A program made the translations under genes and the position numbers. Under the pieces are notes generated by a model. The model was not told the origin of the DNA. It saw nothing but the letters and a program-made list of their open reading frames with translations, and did not search any database. This document shows, in pieces, positions 57,105 through 64,000 of a stretch of DNA of 64,000 nucleotides. This stretch comes from Pseudomonas koreensis (GTDB lineage Bacteria > Pseudomonadota > Gammaproteobacteria > Pseudomonadales > Pseudomonadaceae), in assembly GCF_012986595.1 (NCBI RefSeq), contig NZ_JAAQYM010000006.1:124001-188000 (forward strand). The letters run 5' to 3'. The stretch's first letter is position 1; every line of letters begins with the position of its first letter.

Positions 57105-58145
57105 ATGTCTGCGCCACACGATCATGTGTCCTCTGCTGTCTCGCCATCGTTGTCACTCGAGGCGCTGACGCAACTGCTTGAAACGATTTTCCTGCGTCAC
57201 GGCACCTCCGCCGATGTTGCCCGTTCACTGGCCGCCAACTGTGCCGGCGCCGAGCGTGACGGTGCGCACAGCCATGGGGTGTTCCGGATTCCCGGGTACG
57301 TATCGACCCTGAAGAGTGGCTGGGTCAACGGTCAGGCGGTGCCGCAAGTCGAGGACGTCGCGTCCGGTTTTGTGCGGGTCGACGCCGGCAATGGTTTTGC
57401 CCAGCCCGCGCTGGCCGCCGCCCGGCCACTGTTGGTGGAGAAGGCGCGCAATGCCGGGATTGCCGTGTTGGCGATCCGCAATTCCCACCACTTCGCGGCC
57501 CTGTGGCCGGACGTCGAACCGTTCGCCGAAGAAGGATTGGTGGCGTTGAGCGTGGTCAACAGCATGACCTGTGTGGTGCCCCATGGTGCCGACCGGCCGT
57601 TGTTCGGGACCAACCCGATTGCTTTTGCCGCGCCTCGGGCCGGTGGTGCGCCGATTGTCTTCGATCTGGCGACCAGCGCGCTTGCTCATGGCGACGTGCA
57701 GATTGCCGCGCGCAAGGGTGAGCGCCTGCCTGCGGGAATGGGCGTGGACAGCCTCGGCCAGGCGACCCAGGACCCGAAAGCCATTCTCGAAGGCGGGGCG
57801 CTGCTGCCGTTCGGCGGGCACAAGGGCTCGGCGCTGTCGATGATGGTCGAGTTGCTGGCGGCTGCGCTGACTGGGGGCAACTTTTCCTTTGAGTTCGACT
57901 GGTCGAATCATCCCGGTGCCAAGACCCCGTGGACCGGGCAGTTGCTGATCGTCATCGATCCGAGCAAGGCCGCCGGGCAGAGTTTTGCCGAGCGCAGTGA
58001 GGAGCTGGTGCGACAGATGCACGGTGTCGGGCTCAAGCGCTTGCCGGGCGATCGCCGCCACTTGCAGCGCGCCAGGTCGCTGGCCGAGGGCATCGTGTTG
58101 GACGAGCAGACGCTGGGGCAGTTGCGCGAGCTGGCCGGGGAATAA
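57105..58145 (+). CDS. dpkA: Delta1-piperideine/pyrroline-2-carboxylate reductase DpkA
   Basis: A 346-residue NAD(P)H-dependent reductase of the malate/L-lactate dehydrogenase (Ldh) family that reduces cyclic imino acids in D-lysine and hydroxyproline/proline catabolism. The family features are CAGAERDGAHSHGVFRIPGY, IAVLAIRNSHHFAALWPDVE split at residue 130, the catalytic SHH region, and PFGGHKGSALSMMVELLAAA. It closely resembles P. syringae DpkA as I remember it. TGGAGC lies 6 nt before the ATG at 57105. It stands alone, divergent from the toxin gene. Confidence 0.87.
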   Translation: MSAPHDHVSSAVSPSLSLEALTQLLETIFLRHGTSADVARSLAANCAGAERDGAHSHGVFRIPGYVSTLKSGWVNGQAVPQVEDVASGFVRVDAGNGFAQPALAAARPLLVEKARNAGIAVLAIRNSHHFAALWPDVEPFAEEGLVALSVVNSMTCVVPHGADRPLFGTNPIAFAAPRAGGAPIVFDLATSALAHGDVQIAARKGERLPAGMGVDSLGQATQDPKAILEGGALLPFGGHKGSALSMMVELLAAALTGGNFSFEFDWSNHPGAKTPWTGQLLIVIDPSKAAGQSFAERSEELVRQMHGVGLKRLPGDRRHLQRARSLAEGIVLDEQTLGQLRELAGE

Positions 58146-58160
58146 TTGTCGGATAACAAA

Positions 58161-58267
58161 TGTGGCGAGGGAGCTTGCTCCCGCCGGGTTGCGAAGCGGC
58201 CCCCTTTGTCTACTTGAGAACACGGGGACTGCTGCGCAGTCCAGCGGGAGCAAGCTCCCTCGCCACA
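58161..58267. repeat. REP/BIME palindrome, GTGGCGAGGGAGCTTGCTCCC type
   Basis: Full-length inverted repeat with internal small palindrome, between convergent dpkA and the YqjD-like gene. The same unit is at 1925 and 63265. Confidence 0.85.
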
Positions 58268-58321
58268 GGTTTATTGTCAGGTCTTAAACGATGCGACCTG
58301 ATGCGACCTGACAAACGTCGA

Positions 58322-58639
58322 TCAACGACGACCGAGCAGCAGGCCCACCACCAGACCGAAACCGGCGGAAATCGCCACGGTCTGCCATGGATGACCGCCA
58401 ATGTAGCTTTCAGTGGCTTCGACCGCTGGTTTGGTGCGCTCACGCACGCTCGACACGGAATCCAGTGCCTGTTGCAGCTTCTGCGCGATTTGCCCGCGCA
58501 GGGTTTCCGCTTCTTCGCCGACCAGCGATGCGCTGCTCTTGAGCAGTTTGTCGGACTCTTCGATCAGCGCCTGCAGTTCGCTGAACGCTTGATCCTTGAT
58601 TTGGTCTGCGGCGGCTTGCACGTTGGATTTGCGGGCCAT
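58322..58639 (-). CDS. YqjD/ElaB (DUF883) family inner-membrane protein
   Basis: A 105-residue protein: a long amphipathic helix (about 1-75, DQIKDQAFSELQALIEESDK) and a single C-terminal membrane anchor ending with the glycine motif AISAGFGLVVGLLLGRR. YqjD and ElaB bind ribosomes at the membrane in stationary phase in E. coli. AAGGAGTTACCC before the ATG at 58639 fixes the start. It is divergent from the small gene at 58793. Confidence 0.9.
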   Translation of the reverse strand: MARKSNVQAAADQIKDQAFSELQALIEESDKLLKSSASLVGEEAETLRGQIAQKLQQALDSVSSVRERTKPAVEATESYIGGHPWQTVAISAGFGLVVGLLLGRR

Positions 58640-58792
58640 TGGGTAACTCCTTGCTGGTGAATGGACAGTGATCAATGGAGTGCGACGCTGTCCGAAAAGT
58701 TGCACTGATTTTAGGTGCGAAAGAAAAACCTGCGCGGGAGATTTCCGTCGAGCGTGTAAGATGTCGCCATTTTACGCAGCAGGTATTTCCCC

Positions 58793-59047
58793 ATGAGTTT
58801 CAATCTGGCCGACAAATCCCTCGCCGAGCGCGCGGCGCTGGAAGACGAGAAATCCCGTCTGTTCGAACTCTGGCAGAACAATCTGGGCAAAGCCAAAGGC
58901 GAAGCCGCACGGTTGTTCGGCGAACGCTCCAAGCGCAAGGGCAAATGGGCCGAGTGGGTGCGCGCCGAGCTTGATGGCATGTCCCCGCCGGAATTCGCCA
59001 ACATGGTGCGCAGTGAAGTCAACCGGCTGATGGCCGCCAACAAGTAA
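58793..59047 (+). CDS. Small charged helical protein, uncharacterised
   Basis: An 84-residue soluble protein rich in Glu, Arg, Lys and Ala, with helical segments EDEKSRLFELWQNNLGKAKG and SPPEFANMVRSEVNRLMA. No family can be named, but the composition and length look like a conserved Pseudomonas protein. The gene is credible from a clean frame in the gap and ATG position, although the ribosome-binding site is weak (GCAGGTA). It runs tail-to-tail with the LysR gene, 8 nt apart. Confidence 0.72.
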   Translation: MSFNLADKSLAERAALEDEKSRLFELWQNNLGKAKGEAARLFGERSKRKGKWAEWVRAELDGMSPPEFANMVRSEVNRLMAANK

Positions 59048-59054
59048 GCGCGGC

Positions 59055-59969
59055 TCAGGGCGTGTTGAACGCCGCTACGATTGCCTCACGCACCGTGATC
59101 ACCACCGGATCGATCTGCGCGCTGGTGCGCCAGCCCAGTTCGATCGGGTAGCGCGGCAAGGCCAGCGGGCAGGGCAGCAACAGCAGTCCGCTAAGGGCGG
59201 CGATGGCCTCGGCGGCATGCGTCGGGATCGTGGCCACCGCGCCGCTGCCCTTGAGCAGATGCGGCAGCGCCGCGAAGTGCGTGGTCGAGGCGCAGACCCG
59301 GCGACTCAGGCCCAGCGCCGCCAGCCCTTCATCGGTGATGCCGATAAAACCGCCCGAGGACACCAGAATGTGCTCGCGGGCGACAAACTCCTGCAAATCG
59401 ATCGACTGTTGCCCGGCGGCCAGGCTGCCCGGGTCGACCAGACACGCATAATCCCCTTCACCCAATACCTGACGACTGAGCAGGCGTTCGGCAAAGCCGC
59501 CGGCGGTGATCGCCAGGTCGATGCTGCGCTCCATCAGCGTACGGGCGACGATCTGGCTGTGGGTCTGGCGGAAGATCAGTCGCAGTTTCGGCGCGCGGCG
59601 GGCGATCTCTTCGATCAGGCGCCGGCCATAGGCGATTTCGAAATCATCCGACAGGCCCACCGTCACTGAACGTCCTTCGTAGTGATGCGCCGCCGGATCA
59701 ACCATCGCCAGGCTCTGCCGGCACTTGTTCAGCGCCTCGCTGACCACCGGTTTCAGTTGATCGGCCTTGAGCGTCGGCGCCAGCCCGCGACCGGTGCGCA
59801 CGAACAACTGATCGCCATACACCTCGCGCAGCCGCCGCAACGCAGCGCTGACCGCCGATTGCGTCACGCCCAGACGCAGCGCCGCACGGCTGGCGCTGGA
59901 CTCTTCATGCAGGGCTTCGAAGACTTTCAGCAGGTTGAGGTCAACGGTGGCGATATTCATTTGGCTCAT
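59055..59969 (-). CDS. LysR family transcriptional regulator, partner of the nitrilase gene
   Basis: A 304-residue LysR-type regulator. The HTH domain (about 10-70) has DLNLLKVFEALHEESSASRA and LGVTQSAVSAALRRLREVYG; the effector domain follows (about 95-300). It is divergent from the nitrilase gene with 84 nt between the start codons, the classic arrangement for controlling the neighbour. The ATG at 59969 is used; an in-frame ATG at 59960 is also possible. The ligand is unknown, possibly a nitrile or amide. Confidence 0.9.
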   Translation of the reverse strand: MSQMNIATVDLNLLKVFEALHEESSASRAALRLGVTQSAVSAALRRLREVYGDQLFVRTGRGLAPTLKADQLKPVVSEALNKCRQSLAMVDPAAHHYEGRSVTVGLSDDFEIAYGRRLIEEIARRAPKLRLIFRQTHSQIVARTLMERSIDLAITAGGFAERLLSRQVLGEGDYACLVDPGSLAAGQQSIDLQEFVAREHILVSSGGFIGITDEGLAALGLSRRVCASTTHFAALPHLLKGSGAVATIPTHAAEAIAALSGLLLLPCPLALPRYPIELGWRTSAQIDPVVITVREAIVAAFNTP

Positions 59970-60053
59970 ATCATTCAGCAGTCAATCGGTCTTTATTCAT
60001 GATCCCGCGCCGCCGCAGAATCGGCAACACTTGAACCTGATGGAGTGAACGCG

Positions 60054-60977
60054 ATGCCCAAATCAATTGTTGCTGCCCTGCAGATCGGCGCCTTGCCCGA
60101 TGGCACAGGTGCAACCCTGGAACAGATTCTGAGCTGGGAAAGTGCGATCAGCGAGTCCGGCGCGGCGCTGGTGGTGATGCCCGAAGCGCTGCTCGGTGGC
60201 TATCCGAAAGGCGAGGGCTTTGGCACCCAGCTGGGTTATCGCTTGCCGGAGGGCCGTGAGGCCTTTGCGCGTTACTTCGCCAACGCCATCGATGTGCCGG
60301 GGGCCGAGACCGAAGCGTTGGCCGGTCTATCGGCGCGCACCGGGGCCAATCTGGTGATTGGCGTGATCGAGCGCGCCGGCAGCACGCTGTATTGCACGGC
60401 GCTGTATTTCGACCCGCAAGCGGGGCTGGTGGCCAAGCATCGCAAGCTGATGCCGACCGGCACTGAACGGCTGATCTGGGGCAAGGGCGACGGCTCGACG
60501 CTGCCGGTGCTCGACACTCAGGTCGGCAGGCTCGGCGCCGTGGTCTGCTGGGAAAACATGATGCCGCTGCTGCGCACCGCGATGTACGCCAAGGGCATTG
60601 AAGTGTGGTGCGCGCCGACGGTGGATGAGCGCGAGATGTGGCAAGTCAGCATGCGCCACATCGCCCATGAGGGCCGTTGCTTTGTGGTCAGCGCCTGTCA
60701 GGTGCAAGCCTCACCGACCGAGCTGGGCGTGGACATCGCCAACTGGCCGGCGGATCGGCCGTTGATTGCCGGCGGCAGCGTGATCGTCGGGCCGATGGGC
60801 GATGTACTGGCCGGGCCGTTGCGCGGAGAGGCGGGGTTGTTGACAGCGGAAATTGATACCGACGAGTTGATTCGGGCGCGCTATGACTACGATGTGGTCG
60901 GCCATTATGCGCGGCCGGATGTGTTTGAGTTGTCGGTTGATGAACGGGCCAAGCCGGGCGTGCGGTTCACCGCATAA
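60054..60977 (+). CDS. Nitrilase / carbon-nitrogen hydrolase
   Basis: A 307-residue enzyme of the nitrilase superfamily that hydrolyses a nitrile to acid, or possibly another C-N bond. The catalytic triad is visible: Glu in VVMPEALLGGYPKG, Lys in KHRKLMPTGTERLIWGKG and Cys in GAVVCWENMMPLLR; the CWEN form is typical of true nitrilases. GGAG lies 8 nt before the ATG at 60054, so the in-frame GTG at 60045 is less likely. It is probably activated by the divergent LysR regulator. Confidence 0.92.
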   Translation: MPKSIVAALQIGALPDGTGATLEQILSWESAISESGAALVVMPEALLGGYPKGEGFGTQLGYRLPEGREAFARYFANAIDVPGAETEALAGLSARTGANLVIGVIERAGSTLYCTALYFDPQAGLVAKHRKLMPTGTERLIWGKGDGSTLPVLDTQVGRLGAVVCWENMMPLLRTAMYAKGIEVWCAPTVDEREMWQVSMRHIAHEGRCFVVSACQVQASPTELGVDIANWPADRPLIAGGSVIVGPMGDVLAGPLRGEAGLLTAEIDTDELIRARYDYDVVGHYARPDVFELSVDERAKPGVRFTA

Positions 60978-60996
60978 CCTCCGCACCGACACTTAA

Positions 60997-61089
60997 CCTG
61001 TAGGAGTGAGCCTGCTCGCGATGGCGCCAGATCAGCCAATAGCTTATTGACTGACACGATGCTATCGCGAGCAGGCTCACTCCTACAGG
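60997..61089. repeat. REP palindrome, CTGTAGGAGTGAGCCTGCTC type
   Basis: Perfect inverted arms with spacer, between the convergent nitrilase and LEA lipoprotein genes. Confidence 0.82.
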
Positions 61090-61109
61090 AAATTTGTGTG
61101 TTGAGTGGG

Positions 61110-61583
61110 TTACCAGGTCGCGGCAGTCGCTTTCGGCAAACTGAGCTTGCCACTGTCGACAAAGCGCATGGTGCCGAACACTCCCCCCGCCAGTTTGCCA
61201 CGCAGCACGTAGGGCAGGTTATCGAGGGTTTGGGTCTGACTCAGGCCGAGGGTCTGGCGCAGCACTGAGAACGCGGACACGCTGACCGGTACGCTGACCA
61301 CGGTTTCCGAGAAGCGCGGAATCGAGCCGACCTGATCACTGACACCCGAGGCCAAGGGACGGCCATTGACCTCCAGATCCAGGGCGATGCCGTTGTAGTC
61401 GATGGCCGTCTCATTGGGGTTCTGCACCCGCAGCTTGATGGCGAAGCGCACTTCCAGGTCCTGGCTCGGCAAGGGTTCGAGGCCGACCACGTTGATGTTC
61501 ACCGGGTCGCGGTTGGGGAACAGCGCGCAGGCGCTCAGGGACAACAGCAGCAGGGACAGGATGACGGCATGGACGCGGCGCAT
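61110..61583 (-). CDS. LEA type 2 (water-stress) family lipoprotein
   Basis: A 157-residue lipoprotein: signal MRRVHAVILSLLLLSLSAC ending with lipobox LSAC. The rest is a beta-sandwich of the LEA14/WHy type (VRFAIKLRVQNPNETAIDYN; LDLEVNGRPLASGVSD; VSVPVSVSAFSVLRQTL). Such proteins are linked to desiccation and envelope stress in other organisms; the role here is inferred. The location is the periplasmic face of a membrane. Confidence 0.87.
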   Translation of the reverse strand: MRRVHAVILSLLLLSLSACALFPNRDPVNINVVGLEPLPSQDLEVRFAIKLRVQNPNETAIDYNGIALDLEVNGRPLASGVSDQVGSIPRFSETVVSVPVSVSAFSVLRQTLGLSQTQTLDNLPYVLRGKLAGGVFGTMRFVDSGKLSLPKATAATW

Positions 61584-61597
61584 AAACAGTCTCTCAA

Positions 61598-61636
61598 CAA
61601 AAAAGGGCTGAACCGTTGCCGGCTCAGCCCTTTTTT
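61598..61636. terminator. Terminator after the NCS2 permease gene
   Basis: GGGCTGA and TCAGCCC stem with inner CCG/CGG pairing, flanked by A-run on one side and T-run on the other. It ends the minus-strand permease transcript and lies just ahead of the LEA lipoprotein start. Confidence 0.85.
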
Positions 61637-61648
61637 CGAGGCGCAGCG

Positions 61649-63115
61649 TCAGCGGTTCAACTGTGCGACCGCCGTGGCGGTTGCTGGTTCAGCCTTGGCC
61701 GGCAGATCGGGGTTTTCCATGACCTGCAGAATCGACGCTTCCGGATCGAAATCGTCTTCCTCAAGCTCAATGAACTCTTCCGGCAGGAAGATATTTAGCA
61801 CGATAGCGCACAACGCGCCGACGGTGATCGGCGATTCGAAGATGTTGCGCAGCGCTTGCGGCAACTCGCGCAGCACTTCCGGCACGGCGGCAATGCCCAG
61901 GCCCATGCCGAGCGAAATCGCCACGATCAGCATGTTGCGGCGGTGCAGGCCGGCTTCGGCGAGGATCTTGATCCCGGCCACGGCCACGGTGCCGAACATC
62001 ACCAGTTCAGCACCGCCGAGCACCGGTTTGGGCATCAGTTGCAGTACCGCGCCGATCATCGGGAACAGGCCCAGCAGCACCAGCAGGCCGGCGATGAAGA
62101 ACGCCACGTAGCGGCTGGCGACGCCGGTCAACTGGATCACGCCATTGTTCTGCGCGAAGGTCACCATCGGCATGCTGTTGAACACGGCGGCCATGGCCGA
62201 GTTGAGGCCATCGGCTAGCAGACCGGACTTGATCCGGCGGATGTACAGCGGGCCTTTGACCGGTTGTCGCGAAATCATCGAGTTGGCCGTCAGGTCACCG
62301 GCGGCTTCCAGTGGCGAGACCAGGAAAATCACCGCCACCGGCACGAACGCTACCCAGTCGAAGTTGAAACCGTACTTGAACGGCACCGGCACGCTGACCA
62401 GCGGCACCTCGGGCAGGTTGGCGAAATCCACGGTGCCCATCAGCCACGCGACCACATAGCCAAGGGTCAGCCCGATAACGATCGCGCCCAAACGCAGGAA
62501 CGGCACATCAACGCGATTGAGCACGACGATGGTGCCCAGAACCAGCGCCGCCAGGAACACATGGCTGGCCGCGCCCAGATCGGCGGCGCCGAAGCCGCCG
62601 GCGATGTCGGTCATTGCCACTTTGATCAGCGACAGGCCCATCAGGGTGATGATCGTGCCGGTGACCACCGGGGTGATCAGCATCCGCAGTTTGCCGATGA
62701 ACTGGCTCAGCACCACTTCGATGAACGCGGCGAAAAAGCACACGCCGAAGATCGTCGAAAGGATTTCATCGGTACCGCCGCCCCGGGCCTTGACCATAAA
62801 CCCGGCGCTGAGAATCACGCTGATAAAGGAAAAACTGGTGCCTTGCAGGCACAGCAGGCCGGAACCGACCGGACCGAAACGCCGCGCCTGCACAAACGTG
62901 CCTAGACCCGACACGAACAGCGCCATGCTGATCAGGTACGGAATCTCGCTTTGCAGGCCCAGGGCGCCGCCCATGATCAGGGTCGGGGTGATGATGCCGA
63001 CGAAGCTGGCCAACACGTGTTGCAGCGCGGCGAAAACGGTTGCGGTGAGGTGCGGACGGTCGTTGAGGCCGTAGATCAGATCGTTGTTGCGCGGGACTTT
63101 TTCAGAGGCGGTCAT
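61649..63115 (-). CDS. Nucleobase:cation symporter-2 (uracil/xanthine permease family)
   Basis: A 488-residue integral membrane transporter with about 12-14 hydrophobic segments. The N-terminal LTATVFAALQHVLASFVGIITP and LLCLQGTSFSFIS, and the family motif region FNSMPMVTFAQNNGVIQLTG, point to purine/pyrimidine uptake driven by protons. The C-terminal tail is acidic (EEFIELEEDDFDPE). The start is probably the ATG at 63115, although no ribosome-binding site is evident; an in-frame extension upstream exists but is unlikely. The specific base transported is unknown. Confidence 0.9.
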   Translation of the reverse strand: MTASEKVPRNNDLIYGLNDRPHLTATVFAALQHVLASFVGIITPTLIMGGALGLQSEIPYLISMALFVSGLGTFVQARRFGPVGSGLLCLQGTSFSFISVILSAGFMVKARGGGTDEILSTIFGVCFFAAFIEVVLSQFIGKLRMLITPVVTGTIITLMGLSLIKVAMTDIAGGFGAADLGAASHVFLAALVLGTIVVLNRVDVPFLRLGAIVIGLTLGYVVAWLMGTVDFANLPEVPLVSVPVPFKYGFNFDWVAFVPVAVIFLVSPLEAAGDLTANSMISRQPVKGPLYIRRIKSGLLADGLNSAMAAVFNSMPMVTFAQNNGVIQLTGVASRYVAFFIAGLLVLLGLFPMIGAVLQLMPKPVLGGAELVMFGTVAVAGIKILAEAGLHRRNMLIVAISLGMGLGIAAVPEVLRELPQALRNIFESPITVGALCAIVLNIFLPEEFIELEEDDFDPEASILQVMENPDLPAKAEPATATAVAQLNR

Positions 63116-63264
63116 GGTGTTTTGCGCGCCGTGAGGCGGGGCCGGGTCAGAAAATGGAGGCGCAGGATGCCGGAAGAGGACGGCGAGGGCAACGAACAAA
63201 AATTGCCTGAAAGGTCAGGATTTATGGGTGTTGGCGGTCAATCAGCGCACCCTTACAGACATTG

Positions 63265-63379
63265 TTGTGGCGAGGGAGCTTGCTCCCGTCCGGCTGCGCA
63301 GCAGTCGTAAAACACTGTTGAACGGGTCTTGCAGAGGGCTGCTTCGCAACCCAGCGGGAGCAAGCTCCCTCGCCACAAA
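63265..63379. repeat. REP/BIME palindrome, GTGGCGAGGGAGCTTGCTCCC type
   Basis: Third copy of the unit at 1925 and 58161, here between the permease gene and the LysR gene at the right edge. Confidence 0.85.
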
Positions 63380-63389
63380 AGTAAAGGAA

Positions 63390-64000
63390 TCATGCAAAGG
63401 CACTGAGCAAATCCTCCTCAAACGCCTTCTGCGCATCCCCCGGCACCTGCGCCCTATGCCGGGCCAGATGAAAGGCCACGTCGAAACTCAACTCCCCGGG
63501 GCGCAGCGCGCGCAGCAAGCCCTTGTCCTCCCAGACGCGCGCGTAGTGATCGGGCAGATAATCGACATGCTTGCCGGAAAGAATGAAGGCGAGGGTGCCC
63601 TCGACCTGTTCCGAGCGCGCGGAAAAACGCTTGTCCGGGAACGGCTCGCCTGTGCGCATGAACCGATACGGATGATCGACCCGGTCGCAGGCCTGCAGCG
63701 CTGCATCGTCCGGCTCATCGACGGTGAACAGCGGATGGCCCTTGGCGCAATACAGGTGCTGGGTTTCACTGAACAATTCGCGGTAATCGAAGGCGCTCTG
63801 CACTTGCGAGAAATAACCAATGGCCAGGTCCAGCCGCTGTTGCAGCAGCAGGCGCTCCATCTCACCGGGCATCGCGCTGATCAACTCGATGCGCACCGAT
63901 TCGTCGCGTTCGCGAAAGCGCCGGATCGCATCCGCCACCCGCAGCAGCACCGACTGATCGACCGCTTCCGACAGGCCCAGGCGCACCTCACCGATCAGCC
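63390..64000 (-). CDS. LysR family transcriptional regulator (5' part outside window)
   Basis: The effector-binding half of a LysR-type regulator; the open frame runs off the right edge, so the HTH domain and start are not seen. Visible elements are GEVRLGLSEAVDQSVLLRVA, RIELISAMPGEMERLLLQQRLDLAIGYFS split at about residue 45, LYCAKGHPLF and SGKHVDYLPDHYA. The target and ligand are unknown. It is transcribed toward the permease, separated from it by a REP palindrome. Confidence 0.85.
   Translation of the reverse strand, partial: LIGEVRLGLSEAVDQSVLLRVADAIRRFRERDESVRIELISAMPGEMERLLLQQRLDLAIGYFSQVQSAFDYRELFSETQHLYCAKGHPLFTVDEPDDAALQACDRVDHPYRFMRTGEPFPDKRFSARSEQVEGTLAFILSGKHVDYLPDHYARVWEDKGLLRALRPGELSFDVAFHLARHRAQVPGDAQKAFEEDLLSAFA

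Noticed and set aside
59970..60053. Specific LysR operator between the regulator and nitrilase
   Set aside because: Only long-spaced ATCAT/ATGAT arms could be found; too weak to call a T-N11-A site.

Overview
The window is a chromosomal segment of a fluorescent Pseudomonas, most likely of the P. fluorescens group. The grounds are dense GC-rich coding, Pseudomonas-restricted small families (DUF3203- and DUF6124-like), a clear PvdQ pyoverdine acylase, CcoG, DpkA, and many REP-type palindromes between genes. No rRNA, tRNA, CRISPR array, insertion sequence or prophage was seen. The assignment rests on family resemblance and was not checked by search.

Layout. 1-7.4 kb: a c-di-GMP enzyme cut by the left edge, an SDR oxidoreductase, a MocR-type regulator, ccoG, a DUF3203-like protein and an MgtC-like protein. 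7.4-33 kb: the alpha-glucan/trehalose locus. glgE, a treS-maltokinase fusion and glgB lie on the plus strand. glgA, treZ, malQ, treY, a DUF2934 gene and glgX lie on the minus strand. Between the two arms sit an EEP phosphatase, two DUF6124-like genes, and a cassette of acyl-CoA dehydrogenase, PIG-L deacetylase, NodS-like methyltransferase and family 2 glycosyltransferase. The cassette is translationally coupled behind glgX, and a second PIG-L gene with an altered active site follows it.

33-39.6 kb: 2-hydroxyacid dehydrogenase, exported hydrolase, YqaA-like membrane protein, DUF411 protein, a chemoreceptor and an unrecognised 175-residue protein. 39.6-46.7 kb: a five-gene operon with an MdfA-like exporter, a LuxE-like ligase, a LuxC-reductase/ligase fusion, a second ligase and a GNAT enzyme. 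It resembles the fatty-acid reductase part of lux operons without luciferase and is probably a small-molecule pathway. 46.9-51.6 kb: small envelope proteins, a Fur-like DNA-binding protein, pvdQ and a FecR-like anti-sigma factor. 51.7-56.9 kb: a PepSY protein and a 1,598-residue toxin-like protein with a C-terminal HEXXH motif. 57-64 kb: dpkA, a YqjD-like protein, a LysR/nitrilase pair, a LEA-type lipoprotein, an NCS2 permease and a LysR gene cut by the right edge.

How the genes work together. GlgE, TreS-Pep2, GlgB, GlgA, TreY, TreZ, MalQ and GlgX can interconvert trehalose, maltose-1-phosphate and branched alpha-glucan.

The most promising undescribed elements are four. (1) A 200-nt structured leader before the first DUF6124-like gene, in which one central strand can pair either with an upstream copy or with the ribosome-binding-site copy of the same sequence. 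(2) The lux-like operon without luciferase. (3) The cassette coupled to glgX, with its apparent PIG-L pseudoenzyme. (4) The large metalloprotease-like toxin.
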